A program made the position numbers and the translations under genes. Under the pieces are notes generated by a model. It made no database searches and was not told the origin of the DNA. It saw only the letters and a list, made by a program, of their open reading frames with translations. A stretch of DNA of 64,000 bases from Hyphomicrobiales bacterium (GTDB taxonomy: Bacteria; Pseudomonadota; Alphaproteobacteria; Rhizobiales; Beijerinckiaceae): assembly GCA_028869185.1 (NCBI GenBank), contig JAGWTA010000001.1:186001-250000 (forward strand), written 5' to 3'. Positions 16,822-24,616 of the stretch are shown here, one piece after another. Position 1 is the first letter of the stretch. Every line of letters starts with the position of its first letter.

Positions 16822-17517
16822 ATGCTGAACGTTGAAAACATCGATCTTTTTTATGGCGCTGCACAAGCGTTGCGCCGCGTGTCGCTCACGGCCAGGCCCG
16901 GCCGCGTCACCTGCGTTCTGGGTCGCAACGGCGTCGGAAAGTCGTCGCTGCTGCGCGCGATCGTCGGCCATCAACCCGTTCGCTCGGGCCGCATTCTGTG
17001 GGACGGACGCGACATCTCGAAACTGCCGCCGCACAAGCGGGCGCGCGAGGGCGTCGCCTACGTTCCGCAGGGGCGCGAAATTTTCCCGCTGCTGAGCGTT
17101 CGCGAAAATCTCGATACCGGCTTTGCCGCTGCTCCGCGCGGCGAGCGTTTCGTGCCGGGCGAAATTTTCGATCTGTTTCCGGTGCTGCAGGAGATGATGG
17201 GACGGCGCGGCGGCGATCTCTCGGGCGGCCAGCAGCAGCAACTGGCCATCGGGCGCGCGCTGGTGACGCGGCCGAAACTTCTCGTGCTGGACGAGCCGAC
17301 CGAAGGCATTCAGCCCTCGATCATCAAGGACATCGGCCGCGCGATTTCCTATCTGCGCAACAAGGGCGACATGGCCATCGTTCTGGTGGAGCAATATTTC
17401 GATTTCGCCAAGGAGCTGGCGGACGATTTCATCGTGATGGATCGCGGTCAGGTGGTGCTGGCGGGCGATCGCGCGTCGATGAACGAAAATGAAGTGCGCG
17501 CTTTGATGTCGGTCTGA
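16822..17517 (+). CDS. urtE: urea ABC transporter ATPase UrtE
   Basis: UrtE is the LivF-like second ATPase of the urea importer, 231 residues. It has Walker A GRNGVGKSS (34-42), signature LSGGQQQQLAIGRAL, Walker B LLVLDEP followed by TEGIQPS, and the switch region VLVEQYFDFA. It closes the operon; no urease or urea carboxylase gene is present in the window, so the imported urea must be hydrolysed by enzymes encoded elsewhere. A symmetrical hairpin follows. Confidence 0.95.
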   Translation: MLNVENIDLFYGAAQALRRVSLTARPGRVTCVLGRNGVGKSSLLRAIVGHQPVRSGRILWDGRDISKLPPHKRAREGVAYVPQGREIFPLLSVRENLDTGFAAAPRGERFVPGEIFDLFPVLQEMMGRRGGDLSGGQQQQLAIGRALVTRPKLLVLDEPTEGIQPSIIKDIGRAISYLRNKGDMAIVLVEQYFDFAKELADDFIVMDRGQVVLAGDRASMNENEVRALMSV

Positions 17518-17521
17518 AAAT

Positions 17522-17553
17522 CAATCCCGGCCCGCGTGAACAGGCCGGGATTG
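17522..17553. terminator. bidirectional hairpin between urtE and the fad operon
   Basis: A perfect 11-bp inverted repeat (17522-17532 and 17543-17553, 10-base loop) lies between the convergent stops of urtE and the fadJ-type gene. It lacks a long T-run on either side but is well placed to end both transcripts. Confidence 0.7.
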
Positions 17554-17563
17554 TCATGCGTTG

Positions 17564-19765
17564 TTACGCAGCCTTGGCGGCGGCGCCGAACTTCCCGTAA
17601 AAGCTTTCGCCCTTTTTCGCCATCTCGCGCAATTGCGCGGGCGGCGCGAAACGGTCGCCATATTTGGCGGCAAGCCTGTCGCACAATTCGACAAAGGCTT
17701 TCGCGCCCATGCCGTCGATATAGCTGATCGTTCCGCCCGTGTAGGGCGCAAAACCGAAGCCGAGAATCGAACCGACATCGGCCTCGCGCGGATCCGTCAC
17801 GACGCCCTCAGCCATGGTGCGCGCAGCTTCCACAGCCTGCACCGCAAGGAAGCGTTGCTTCAGCTCCTCGATGCTGATCGTGTCGGGATCGAGCTTTTTG
17901 TCCTGAAGATCGGCAAGGCCCGCCCAGAGCTTCTTCTTGCCGCCTTCCGGGTAGTCGTAAAAGCCCTTGCCGTTCTTGCGCCCGAAACGCTCCTTGTCGA
18001 CCACCATCGTCTTGATGAGCTTCTCCTGGGCCGGATCGACGGCCTGCGCGCCGAGATCCTTCTTGGTCGCCTGCACGACGCGCCAGGAAAGGTCGAGCGC
18101 CACTTCGTCGTTGAGCGAAAGCGGGCCGACCGGCATGCCTGCCATGCGAGCCACATTTTCGATCATCGCGGGCGGCACGCCTTCCATCAGCATGAGGTGG
18201 CCTTCGGCGAGATAGCGCCCAACGCAGCGGTTTGCGTAGAAGCCGCGCGTGTCGTTCACAACGATCGGGGTCTTCTTGATGATGCGCACATAGTCGATCG
18301 CGGTCGCCAGAGCCTTCGGCCCGGTCTTTTCGCCCATGATGATTTCCACCAGCATCATCTTGTCGACCGGCGAGAAGAAGTGAATGCCGATGAAATTCTC
18401 CGGCTTGGCCGCCTCGCTCGCGAGCGACGTGATCGGCAGCGTCGAGGTGTTCGAGGCGAAGACGACATCGGCGCCGAGCACCGCCTGAACCTTCTTCGTC
18501 GCCTCGGCCTTCACCGCGCGATCCTCGAACACGGCCTCGATGACGAGATCGCAGCCTTTGAGGTCATTGTAGTCGGCGCTCGGCTTGATGCGCGCGAGCA
18601 ACTCGGCCTTCTTTTCCTCAGTGGCGCGGCCTTTCTTCACACGCGCGCTCATCAGCGCGTCGGAATGGGCCTTGCCCTTGTCGGCCGCAGCCTGGTCGCG
18701 GTCGATCAGCACGACGTCGAGGCCGGCGTTCGCCGAAACATAGGCGACGCCCGCGCCCATGAAGCCTGCGCCGATCACGCCGACTTTCTTGATCGATGTC
18801 TTCGGTTCGTTGGCGGGACGGCGCGCGCCCTTGTTCAGTTCGCCCATCGAAATGAACAGCGAGCGGATCATCGCTGCAGCCTCTTTCGACCGCAGAACAT
18901 TGGAGAAATACCGCGCCTCGACTTTCAGCGCGAGATCCATAGGCAATTGCAGGCCTTCGAACACGCATTTCAGGATCGCGCGCGCGGCCGGATAATTGTC
19001 GTAGGTTTCCTTGCGGTAGAGCGCATTGGCGGCGGGCCAGATCATCATGCCCGTCGCCGAGAACACCTTGCCCGACGGCGCCTTGAATTTCGGGTCGTCC
19101 CACGGCGCAATCGCCTTGCCGCCGTTCTTGATCCAGGCCTTGGCGCGCGCCACGATTTCGCCTTGCGGCGCGACGTCGTGCACGAGGTTCATCGCTTTCG
19201 CCTTGGGCGCGGGAATCTGGTCGCCCTTCAGCAGCATCTGCAAGGCTTCCGGCGTGCCCATCAGGCGCGGCACGCGCTGCGTCCCGCCGGCGCCGGGGAA
19301 CAGGCCCACCTTGATTTCAGGAAGACCCGCCGCAGCCTTTTCGGCGGCGACGCGATAATGACAGCCCAGCGTCAGTTCGAAGCCGCCGCCCAGCGCAAGG
19401 CCATTGATCGCCGCAGCCCACGGCTTGCCGCATGTCTCGATGCGGCGGAACAGACGCGAAGCCCGGCTCGATTGTTCCATGAAGGCCTTGTTGGCGGCTT
19501 CAAGCCCATGCGCCTTGATCTGGTCCTGATAATCCTTGGCGCCATGCTGAAGCATGGTGAGATCGGCGCCGGCGCAAAAGGCGTCCTTGCCGGACGTTAT
19601 GACGACGCCCTTGATCGTCTCGTCCTTCGTCGTCTCCTCGATCACCGCTTCGAGATCGGCGATCGAATCGGCCGACAGCACGTTCATCGGTTTGCCCGGC
19701 ATGTCGAAAGTGACGAGCGCAATGCCGTCGGCGTCTTTTTCGATTTTGAAATTCTTGATGGCCAT
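17564..19765 (-). CDS. fadJ: FadJ/FadB-type enoyl-CoA hydratase / 3-hydroxyacyl-CoA dehydrogenase
   Basis: This bifunctional beta-oxidation enzyme hydrates 2-enoyl-CoA and oxidises the resulting 3-hydroxyacyl-CoA with NAD. In 733 residues the N-terminal crotonase domain (1-190) has both catalytic Glu positions, in ALGGGFE and GLPE. The dehydrogenase NAD-binding domain has GAGFMGAG near residue 315, followed by SNTSTLPI and HFFSPV, and then the C-terminal domains. I place the start at the ATG at 19765, preceded by GGGAGCG; an in-frame extension to 19825 overlaps the thiolase gene. It is last of three genes, 11 bases after the thiolase stop. Confidence 0.95.
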   Translation of the reverse strand: MAIKNFKIEKDADGIALVTFDMPGKPMNVLSADSIADLEAVIEETTKDETIKGVVITSGKDAFCAGADLTMLQHGAKDYQDQIKAHGLEAANKAFMEQSSRASRLFRRIETCGKPWAAAINGLALGGGFELTLGCHYRVAAEKAAAGLPEIKVGLFPGAGGTQRVPRLMGTPEALQMLLKGDQIPAPKAKAMNLVHDVAPQGEIVARAKAWIKNGGKAIAPWDDPKFKAPSGKVFSATGMMIWPAANALYRKETYDNYPAARAILKCVFEGLQLPMDLALKVEARYFSNVLRSKEAAAMIRSLFISMGELNKGARRPANEPKTSIKKVGVIGAGFMGAGVAYVSANAGLDVVLIDRDQAAADKGKAHSDALMSARVKKGRATEEKKAELLARIKPSADYNDLKGCDLVIEAVFEDRAVKAEATKKVQAVLGADVVFASNTSTLPITSLASEAAKPENFIGIHFFSPVDKMMLVEIIMGEKTGPKALATAIDYVRIIKKTPIVVNDTRGFYANRCVGRYLAEGHLMLMEGVPPAMIENVARMAGMPVGPLSLNDEVALDLSWRVVQATKKDLGAQAVDPAQEKLIKTMVVDKERFGRKNGKGFYDYPEGGKKKLWAGLADLQDKKLDPDTISIEELKQRFLAVQAVEAARTMAEGVVTDPREADVGSILGFGFAPYTGGTISYIDGMGAKAFVELCDRLAAKYGDRFAPPAQLREMAKKGESFYGKFGAAAKAA

Positions 19766-19776
19766 CGGACGCTCCC

Positions 19777-20985
19777 TCAAACCCGTTCGATAATCGTTGC
19801 GGTGCCCATGCCGGCGCCGATACACAGCGTGATGAGCGCGGTCGACTTGCCCGTGCGCTCCAGTTCGTCCAGCGCCGTGCCGACCAGCATCGCGCCGGTG
19901 GCGCCGAGCGGATGGCCGAGCGCAATGGCGCCGCCATTGGGATTCACTTTCTTCGGGTCGGCGTCGAAAGCCTGCATGAAGCGCAGCACGACGGACGCGA
20001 AAGCCTCGTTCACTTCAAACAGGTCGATGTCGTTGAAATTCATGCCCGCGCGCTTCAGCAGCTTACGCGTCACATCGACCGGCCCCGTCAGCATCATCGC
20101 CGGTTCCGAGCCGATGTTGCAGAAGGCGCGGATGCGCCCGCGCGGCTTGAGGCCTGCGCGTTTGCCCGCTTCGGCCGAACCCAGCAGCACGGCGGCGGCG
20201 CCGTCGACGATGCCGGAGGAGTTGCCGGCGTGATGGATGTGATTGACTTGTTCGATCTCGGGATGGGCCTGCAACGCAACGGCGTCGAACCCGCCCTGTT
20301 CGCCCATCATGATGAAGGAGGGCTTGAGCGAAGCCAGCGACTGCATGTTGGTGCCAGGGCGCATATATTCGTCGTGATCGAGAATGGTCACACCGTTGAT
20401 GTCGCGCACGGGCGCGATGGATTTGGAGAAGCGTCCGTCTTTCCAGGCTTCGGCCGCGCGCTTTTGCGATTCGACGGCGTAGGCGTCGACATCGTCGCGC
20501 GTGAACCCGTATTTGGTGGCGATGAGATCGGCCGAGACGCCTTGCGGCATGAAATAGGCGGGCAATGCGGCGGAAGGATCAACCGGCCAGGCGCCGCCTT
20601 CCGAACCGATACCGACGCGGCTCATGCTTTCGACGCCGCCGCCGATCGTCATGTCGTGCTGGCCGGACATGACCTGCGCAGCGGCAAAGTTCACAGCGTC
20701 GAGGCCCGAGGCGCAGAAGCGGTTGATCTGGATGCCCGGCACCTGATCGCCATAGCCGGCCGTCAGCGCGGAAACGCGCGCAATGTCGGAGCCGGATTCG
20801 CCAACCGTATCGACGCAGCCAAGCACGACATCGTCGACCATGTGCGTGTCGAGCTTGTTGCGTTCCTTGATCGCCTTCAACGCCGTCGTCGCAAGGCCGA
20901 GCGTTGAAACTTCATGCAGCGAACCGTCCTGCTTGCCGCGACCGCGCGGCGTACGGACAGCGTCGTAAATATAGGCTTCAGCCAT
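19777..20985 (-). CDS. acetyl-CoA C-acyltransferase (thiolase)
   Basis: Thiolase cleaves 3-ketoacyl-CoA with CoA, the last step of each beta-oxidation cycle. The 402-residue product has nucleophile C91 (NRFCASGL), the NEAFA segment, H358 (GGAIALGHPLG) and C388 (CIGAGMG), a complete catalytic set. Together with the neighbouring FadJ-type enzyme it would form a trifunctional-like complex. The ATG at 20985 follows a GGGAGA site. It is separated by 65 bases from the acyl-CoA dehydrogenase gene upstream; that spacer holds a C/G-rich hairpin. A biosynthetic role (acetoacetyl-CoA formation) is possible but the context favours degradation. Confidence 0.94.
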   Translation of the reverse strand: MAEAYIYDAVRTPRGRGKQDGSLHEVSTLGLATTALKAIKERNKLDTHMVDDVVLGCVDTVGESGSDIARVSALTAGYGDQVPGIQINRFCASGLDAVNFAAAQVMSGQHDMTIGGGVESMSRVGIGSEGGAWPVDPSAALPAYFMPQGVSADLIATKYGFTRDDVDAYAVESQKRAAEAWKDGRFSKSIAPVRDINGVTILDHDEYMRPGTNMQSLASLKPSFIMMGEQGGFDAVALQAHPEIEQVNHIHHAGNSSGIVDGAAAVLLGSAEAGKRAGLKPRGRIRAFCNIGSEPAMMLTGPVDVTRKLLKRAGMNFNDIDLFEVNEAFASVVLRFMQAFDADPKKVNPNGGAIALGHPLGATGAMLVGTALDELERTGKSTALITLCIGAGMGTATIIERV

Positions 20986-21019
20986 CAGGCGTCTCCCGTT
21001 GTGTTGTTGAAATGGCTTC

Positions 21020-21037
21020 CCCCTCCCTTTGGAGGGG
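21020..21037. repeat. C/G-run hairpin between dehydrogenase and thiolase genes
   Basis: A 7-bp stem (CCCCTCC with GGAGGGG) and four-base loop sit inside a longer C-run/G-run block (21018-21047). There is no T-tract. It could be an RNA processing or attenuation site, or a small dispersed repeat; one window cannot tell. Confidence 0.4.
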
Positions 21038-21050
21038 AGGGGGAGGGAAG

Positions 21051-22841
21051 TCAGAACATATCGGCTGTCAGCGCCATCATTGTGTCGGCGCCGGTTTTGA
21101 TGCGCGTGCGGCGCAAGCCGGTTTCAGGCAGCATACGCTCGAAGAAGAATTTTCCGGTGGTGAATTTGGCGTCCATCTTGTCCGCCATGCCGGCGTCGCC
21201 GCGCCGCGCCTGCGCAGCTTTCATGATTTTCAGCCACATGAAGCCGAGCGCGACCATGCCGAACAGATGCATGTATTCATGGCTCGCCGCGCCCGCATTG
21301 TCGGGGTTCTTCATGGCGTTCTGCATCAGCCACATCGTGGATTCCTGCAGATGGCCGAGCGATTTCGCCAGCGCTTCGGCGTAAGGCTTGAGGGCGGGAT
21401 CAGCCTGCTCTTCCTTCGTCAAAGTCTCGACCTTCTTGAAGAAGGTCATGACGGCGCGCCCGCCATCCTTCGGCAATTTGCGTCCCACGAGATCGAGCGC
21501 CTGCACGCCATTGGCGCCTTCGTAAATCATCGCGATGCGCGCATCGCGCACGAATTGCTCGACGCCATATTCGCCGACATAGCCGTGGCCGCCGAAAATC
21601 TGCTGCGCATTGCACGTGTTGAGGAAGCCGACGTCGGAGAGCACGCCTTTGAGGACGGGCGTCATCAGGCCGAGGTGGTCGTCGGCCGCCTGTTTGGCCT
21701 GCTCGTCCGGCGAGCGGTGCAGAATGTCAGCCTCCAGAGCGGTCCAGAGCACAAAGGCGCGCGCGCCTTCGTTGAAGGCGCGCATTTCCATCAGCATGCG
21801 CCGGATGTCGGGATGGACGATGATCGGATCGGCGGGTTTGCCGGGGTCCTTCGCGCCCGAAAGCGATCGGCCCTGCAGGCGGTCCTTGGCGTAGGCGGCG
21901 GCATTCTGGTAAGCGACTTCCGATTGCGCCAGTCCCTGGATAGCCACGCCGAGCCGCGCCTCGTTCATCATCACGAACATGGCGGCGAGGCCCTTGTTGG
22001 CCTCGCCGACCAGCCAGCCGCGCGCGCCATCGTAATTGAGCACGCATGTCGCATTGCCGTGAATGCCCATCTTGTGTTCGAGCGAGCCAAGCGAAACATT
22101 GTTATGCGCGCCAATCGAACCGTCGTCGTTCACGACGAATTTGGGCACCACGAACAGAGAAATGCCCTTCACGCCAGCTGGCGCGCCTTCGATGCGGGCG
22201 AGCACCAGGTGAATGATATTGTCGGTCATGTCGTGTTCGCCGGCGGAGATGAAAATCTTCTGCCCGGTGATGATGTATGAACCGTCGGCCTGCGGAACCG
22301 CTTTCGTTTTCAGAAGCCCGAGGTCCGTTCCGCAATGCGGTTCGGTCAGGTTCATCGTGCCGGTCCAGCGGCCCGAAATCATGTTGGGAACGTATTTGTC
22401 CTTGATCGCGTCATTGGCGTGCGCCAGCAGCGCGGCGACTGCGCCGGCGGTCAGGCCCGGATACATCGCAAAGGCCATGTTGGCCGACGACATATATTCG
22501 GAAACCGCACAGGTCATGACATAGGGCAGTTCCTGCCCGCCATATTGTTGCGGGAAAGAGAGGCCGAGCCATCCTCCTTCCGTATAGGCCTTGAAGGCCT
22601 CCTTGAATCCCTTCGGCGTCTGCACGCCGTTGCTGGCGGTTTTCTTGCAGCCCTCGCGATCGCCCGAAGCGTTGATCGGCTGCAGGATTTCCTCGGCGAC
22701 CTTGCCAGCCTCGTTCAGCACCGCCTCGACGACGTCGCGCGAGGCGTCCGCAAAGCCCGGCAGATTGCCGTAGCGGTCGTAGTGAAGGACGTTATCGAGC
22801 AGAAAAAGCGTTTCGCCCACAGGCGCCTGATAGGTCGGCAT
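21051..22841 (-). CDS. acyl-CoA dehydrogenase, long (about 600-residue) class
   Basis: This flavoenzyme makes the first oxidation of acyl-CoA thioesters. The 596-residue product belongs to the long dehydrogenase class with an extra C-terminal domain (relatives include DmdC-type methylthiopropionyl-CoA dehydrogenases and aromatic-pathway enzymes). Visible motifs are the FAD/substrate region MNLTEPHCGTDLG, the GQKIFISAGEHD segment, and IYEGANGVQALDLVGRKL with the catalytic-type Glu. The ATG at 22841 has a GGGAGAAAA site; the frame extends 16 codons further without one. It is the first gene of the operon, with a clear promoter at 22926-22954. The exact chain-length substrate cannot be told from sequence. 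Confidence 0.92.
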   Translation of the reverse strand: MPTYQAPVGETLFLLDNVLHYDRYGNLPGFADASRDVVEAVLNEAGKVAEEILQPINASGDREGCKKTASNGVQTPKGFKEAFKAYTEGGWLGLSFPQQYGGQELPYVMTCAVSEYMSSANMAFAMYPGLTAGAVAALLAHANDAIKDKYVPNMISGRWTGTMNLTEPHCGTDLGLLKTKAVPQADGSYIITGQKIFISAGEHDMTDNIIHLVLARIEGAPAGVKGISLFVVPKFVVNDDGSIGAHNNVSLGSLEHKMGIHGNATCVLNYDGARGWLVGEANKGLAAMFVMMNEARLGVAIQGLAQSEVAYQNAAAYAKDRLQGRSLSGAKDPGKPADPIIVHPDIRRMLMEMRAFNEGARAFVLWTALEADILHRSPDEQAKQAADDHLGLMTPVLKGVLSDVGFLNTCNAQQIFGGHGYVGEYGVEQFVRDARIAMIYEGANGVQALDLVGRKLPKDGGRAVMTFFKKVETLTKEEQADPALKPYAEALAKSLGHLQESTMWLMQNAMKNPDNAGAASHEYMHLFGMVALGFMWLKIMKAAQARRGDAGMADKMDAKFTTGKFFFERMLPETGLRRTRIKTGADTMMALTADMF

Positions 22842-22925
22842 CGTTTTCTCCCGGTTTTTAAATATTCCCCCGTCGGCGCGCCGACGCAAATGAGCCGGTC
22901 CTGCGCGAACCGACTTATTAGTTCA

Positions 22926-22954
22926 CATATAAACAAAATTGACGGCCGGGTCAA
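22926..22954 (-). promoter_or_regulatory. promoter with overlapping operator for the beta-oxidation operon
   Basis: On the minus strand a -35 TTGACC (22954-22949), a 17-base spacer and a -10 TATATG (22931-22926) resemble a sigma-70 promoter. A perfect inverted repeat TTGAC-N6-GTCAA (22939-22954) covers the -35 and spacer, as expected for a repressor site. The leader would be about 78 bases. The binding protein is not known; the MerR gene about 1 kb away is one candidate. Confidence 0.6.
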
Positions 22955-22996
22955 GCCGTCGGCGCTGCTGTGCTAAAGCGGGGAGAGGAGATTTTT

Positions 22997-23911
22997 TTGA
23001 GTCGCCCCGAAATTTCGGTCGTCCTGCCGGTCTACAATGGCGCGGATTATATTGAGTCCGCGCTGCGCTCCCTGCTGGCGCAGGACGTCGATTGCGAGAT
23101 CGTCGTCTCGGACGATCGCTCGACCGACGACACGCTGGGGCTCATCAGGGCATTGGCGGACCCGCGCATCGCGATTATCGAAAACGAGGATCGCGGCGGC
23201 CAGTTCGTCAATTTCAACCGTGCGCTGGCGGCCGCGCGCGGCCCGTTCATCCAGCTTTTCTCGCATGACGACCTCGCCCATCGGGGTTTTCTGGCGTCGC
23301 AGCGCGAAGCTTTGACGCGCGAACCGCGCGCCGGGCTGGTTTACGCCTCCTGCAATATGATTGATGCGCAGGGCGTCAAAACCGGCGTTGCGGATGACGA
23401 GGGCACGCCCCTGGCGATTGATTTTCCGCTCTACCTCGAAATTTCGTCGCGCCACGGCGCCCTCCCGCCGTCGATTTCGACGGTGATGGTCAGGCGCGCC
23501 GTGATAGACGCCGTTGGCCCGTTCAACCCGCATTTCCGGGCGGCGGGCGACCTCGAATTTTTCAATCGAGTCGCGGAAAAATTCTGGTTCGTGCGCAATC
23601 GCGCGCTGCTGGTGGATGTGCGCGCCCATCCAGGTTCGGTGACGCAATCGAAAGCGGCGCCCCTGCAATATATGCGCGAGGAGATCGCCATCATGCCGTT
23701 TTACGAGCGGCATCTGTCGCGCGCCGATTACGCGGCGATGATGGCGCTGCGCGAACGGACGCGCGGCGCCGATCACGCCAAATACCTGGCCCGCCGTGCT
23801 CTGGCCGGCGATTTCGGCGACGCAGCCGCGGCATGGCGCCTGCTGGGCGCGCTGCACAACCCTGCGCGCTGCCTGGCCTTTGCGGCCGCCCGCACCATGC
23901 GCGGCCGCTGA
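22997..23911 (+). CDS. family 2 glycosyltransferase
   Basis: This cytoplasmic inverting glycosyltransferase (GT-A fold) transfers a sugar from a nucleotide sugar to an unknown acceptor, probably in surface polysaccharide or glycan synthesis. The 304-residue product starts ISVVLPVYNG, with the nucleotide-binding acidic cluster VSDDRSTDDT and the metal-binding-type segment FSHDD (DXD-like). I prefer a TTG start at 22997: a strong GGAGAGGAG site lies eight bases upstream, whereas the GTG at 22970 has none. It is a lone gene, divergent from the fad operon and convergent with a MerR gene. Confidence 0.85.
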   Translation: MSRPEISVVLPVYNGADYIESALRSLLAQDVDCEIVVSDDRSTDDTLGLIRALADPRIAIIENEDRGGQFVNFNRALAAARGPFIQLFSHDDLAHRGFLASQREALTREPRAGLVYASCNMIDAQGVKTGVADDEGTPLAIDFPLYLEISSRHGALPPSISTVMVRRAVIDAVGPFNPHFRAAGDLEFFNRVAEKFWFVRNRALLVDVRAHPGSVTQSKAAPLQYMREEIAIMPFYERHLSRADYAAMMALRERTRGADHAKYLARRALAGDFGDAAAAWRLLGALHNPARCLAFAAARTMRGR

Positions 23912-23917
23912 GCCCTT

Positions 23918-24343
23918 TCAACCCGCCGCGCGCAGGGAGGCGTCCGAAGCGCCGTCGCGGTTCGCCATGGCGTTATGCGTCTTGCGCAATTCGGCGATGG
24001 CCTGATCGAGATCCTCGCGTTTGCGCTCCAGTTCGGCGATCTGGCGGGCGACCTGCTGTTCTTCCAGCTGCAACGGCCCGCTTTCTTGCGGCAGCATGGC
24101 CGCAATCTGGGTGAGGGTGAAGCCGAGCTTCTTGCCCTTGAGGATGGTTTCCAGCCTCGCGCGCGCCTGGGCGTCGTAAAATCGGCCCGTTCCGTAGCGG
24201 GTCGGCTTGATGAGGCCGCGATCTTCGTAAAAGCGCAGGGCGCGCAGGGTCACGCGATACCGCCGGGCCAATTCGCCGATCGTCGCGAGCCGGTCGGCCG
24301 ATTCCGGGGCATTTTGCGCGTTTTGATCCATATGGCTTGTCAT
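23918..24343 (-). CDS. MerR-family transcriptional regulator
   Basis: This is a 141-residue regulator with an N-terminal winged helix typical of MerR proteins: TIGELARRYRVTLRALRFYEDRGLIKPTR-type recognition unit at about residues 20-50. A dimerisation coiled coil follows (about 90-130). The effector domain is essentially absent and no cysteine ligand cluster is present, so a metal sensor role is unlikely. The ATG at 24343 has an AGGAGAAGAG site just ahead; a longer frame to 24400 does not. Regulators of this kind next to fatty-acid genes often control them, but here a glycosyltransferase gene intervenes. Confidence 0.88.
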   Translation of the reverse strand: MTSHMDQNAQNAPESADRLATIGELARRYRVTLRALRFYEDRGLIKPTRYGTGRFYDAQARARLETILKGKKLGFTLTQIAAMLPQESGPLQLEEQQVARQIAELERKREDLDQAIAELRKTHNAMANRDGASDASLRAAG

Positions 24344-24474
24344 CGCTCTTCTCCTGCCGCGCCGCGCGGCCTTGTCGAAAGGTAAAAGCGATTCGGACAA
24401 AATTACAACCTAAAAGTGTATTTTTAACTTTTAACGCAACCTGTCGCTGCGAATGCGTCGTTTTCGAACAATCC

Positions 24475-24491
24475 TTAACGGCTTGTTTACC
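24475..24491 (+). promoter_or_regulatory. CtrA-like box upstream of the podJ-type gene
   Basis: TTAA (24475-24478), seven bases, then TTTACC (24486-24491) matches the CtrA site TTAA-N7-TTAAC in spacing with one mismatch. It lies about 125 bases before the start codon of a polarity gene. A GANTC methylation site (GATTC at 24542) lies between the box and the gene. Confidence 0.45.
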
Positions 24492-24616
24492 ACGCCAGAT
24501 CGAAAGTCCCCGGCAATGGTGGCATGGTCGGTTAGCCCCCTGATTCGCGTAGCGTTCCGAAGAAACAAACACATTCAACGACGCAGCGGGATCATGGGAT
24601 CCTCACGGAAGCAACG

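Noticed and set aside
17561-20233. very long open frame antisense to the thiolase and fadJ-type genes
   Set aside because: It has Arg/His-rich composition with no recognisable domain and mirrors well-identified genes on the other strand. Long antisense frames are expected in G+C-rich DNA.
22970-22996. GTG start for the glycosyltransferase
   Set aside because: There is no ribosome site ahead of it; the strong GGAGAGGAG lies downstream and points to TTG at 22997.
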